This document shows, piece by piece, positions 63,630 through 64,000 of a stretch of DNA of 64,000 nt; positions within the stretch are counted from its first letter, which is position 1; each line of letters begins with the position of its first letter. The stretch covers positions 1 through 64,000 of the forward strand of contig MPNJ01000010.1 of the NCBI GenBank assembly GCA_002238965.1, written 5' to 3'. Both the position numbers and the translations under genes were made by a program. A model generated the notes under the pieces. It saw only the letters and a list, made by a program, of their open reading frames with translations. It made no database searches and was not told the DNA's origin. The DNA comes from Nitrospinae bacterium bin107 (GTDB taxonomy: Bacteria > UBA8248).

Positions 63630-64000
63630 GCCGTAAAATGGAATAACATTATAAATAACAATAAGATAAACTCACACTTTTTTATCGAAATACCCCGTGA
63701 ATTTATCTGAATTTACCGAATTATCCAGGAACCGGGAAACACGTGATCACGGACCCCGAATCGTTCGAAAACATGCCTGCATGAAACGATCCGTCCACGT
63801 CCGAAAGAGCCGGATCGCATTGCGCCGAACTCTCCGGTGAAACCGCTTGCATTCTAGCGGGCATCCATCTTTGCCCATCCACGCCTGATTCACGACGCCC
63901 ATACGCCGGATTTAATAATGGCTCATATCCGCAATTTCATCTATATTCAAAAGGATATGGTACTTTACCTGCGATGCACCGATACTTGCGAAAGTGAGTA
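63630..64000. other. Gene-free right edge with dispersed repeats
   Basis: No supportable gene lies here. Positions 63681-63707 are the inverted counterpart of the repeat at 17136-17151 and beyond. Positions 63820-63867 resemble 135-183 at the left edge on the same strand. The rest shows no feature I recognise. Confidence 0.5.

Overview
The window looks like a chromosomal segment of an uncultivated, free-living heterotrophic bacterium. It carries single-copy housekeeping genes (dnaN, pyrF, purE, gmk, coaBC, hemW, rarA, thrC, nadA-nadC). It also carries many accessory catabolic enzymes: MmgE/PrpD, fumarylacetoacetase family, crotonases, an acyl-CoA dehydrogenase, a molybdenum hydroxylase subunit, a DUF3604 protein and several cupins. 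I see no tRNA, rRNA, insertion sequence, CRISPR array or phage module. The first 17 kb and the last 8 kb look richer in G+C than the middle by eye. I cannot name the phylum. Two genes with in-frame UGA, each followed by a bacterial SECIS-like hairpin, argue that the organism decodes UGA as selenocysteine.

Layout. 0.4-2.7 kb: a sigma-54 activator and a dimeric-barrel protein. 2.8-4.4 kb: hemW and a SRPBCC protein. 4.5-5.4 kb: a Panacea-type (SocA-like) toxin-antitoxin pair. 5.6-7.4 kb: an NFACT/RqcH protein. 7.5-11.1 kb: yicC-gmk-coaBC-uracil-DNA glycosylase, behind a good sigma-70 promoter. 11.1-11.7 kb: a repeat-rich spacer. 12-17 kb: pyrF, a coiled-coil membrane protein, a DUF433/VapBC45-like module whose toxin has a nonsense codon, and rarA. 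A 145-bp copy of the rarA tail lies on the far side of that module. 17.5-27 kb: ridA-purE-tsaC, ferredoxin, thrC-PTPS-SDR, a metallo-beta-lactamase-fold protein, a kinase, an MFS transporter and dnaN. 27-33 kb: a PIG-L deacetylase and a run ending in a tungstate ABC transporter (tupABC). 33-43 kb: nadA-nadC, a FAH-family enzyme, a large MscS-type channel and two tandem MATE exporters. 43-51 kb: mixed catabolic and hypothetical genes.

The most interesting region is 51.3-63.1 kb. A minus-strand block encodes a UGSC-motif selenoprotein, two crotonase paralogues, a CBS pair, an acyl-CoA dehydrogenase, a methylated-DNA-protein-cysteine methyltransferase (MGMT/Ogt) whose catalytic Cys codon is UGA, and a cysteine-dioxygenase-fold cupin. 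A lone molybdenum-hydroxylase large subunit diverges from the UGSC gene. Convergent to it is an operon of four tandem paralogues of a ~340-residue family that I do not recognise by name; they share three invariant cysteines. The MGMT reading frame continues past the UGA with a fully conserved C-terminal motif, so I read it as a selenocysteine-dependent DNA-repair protein rather than a pseudogene.
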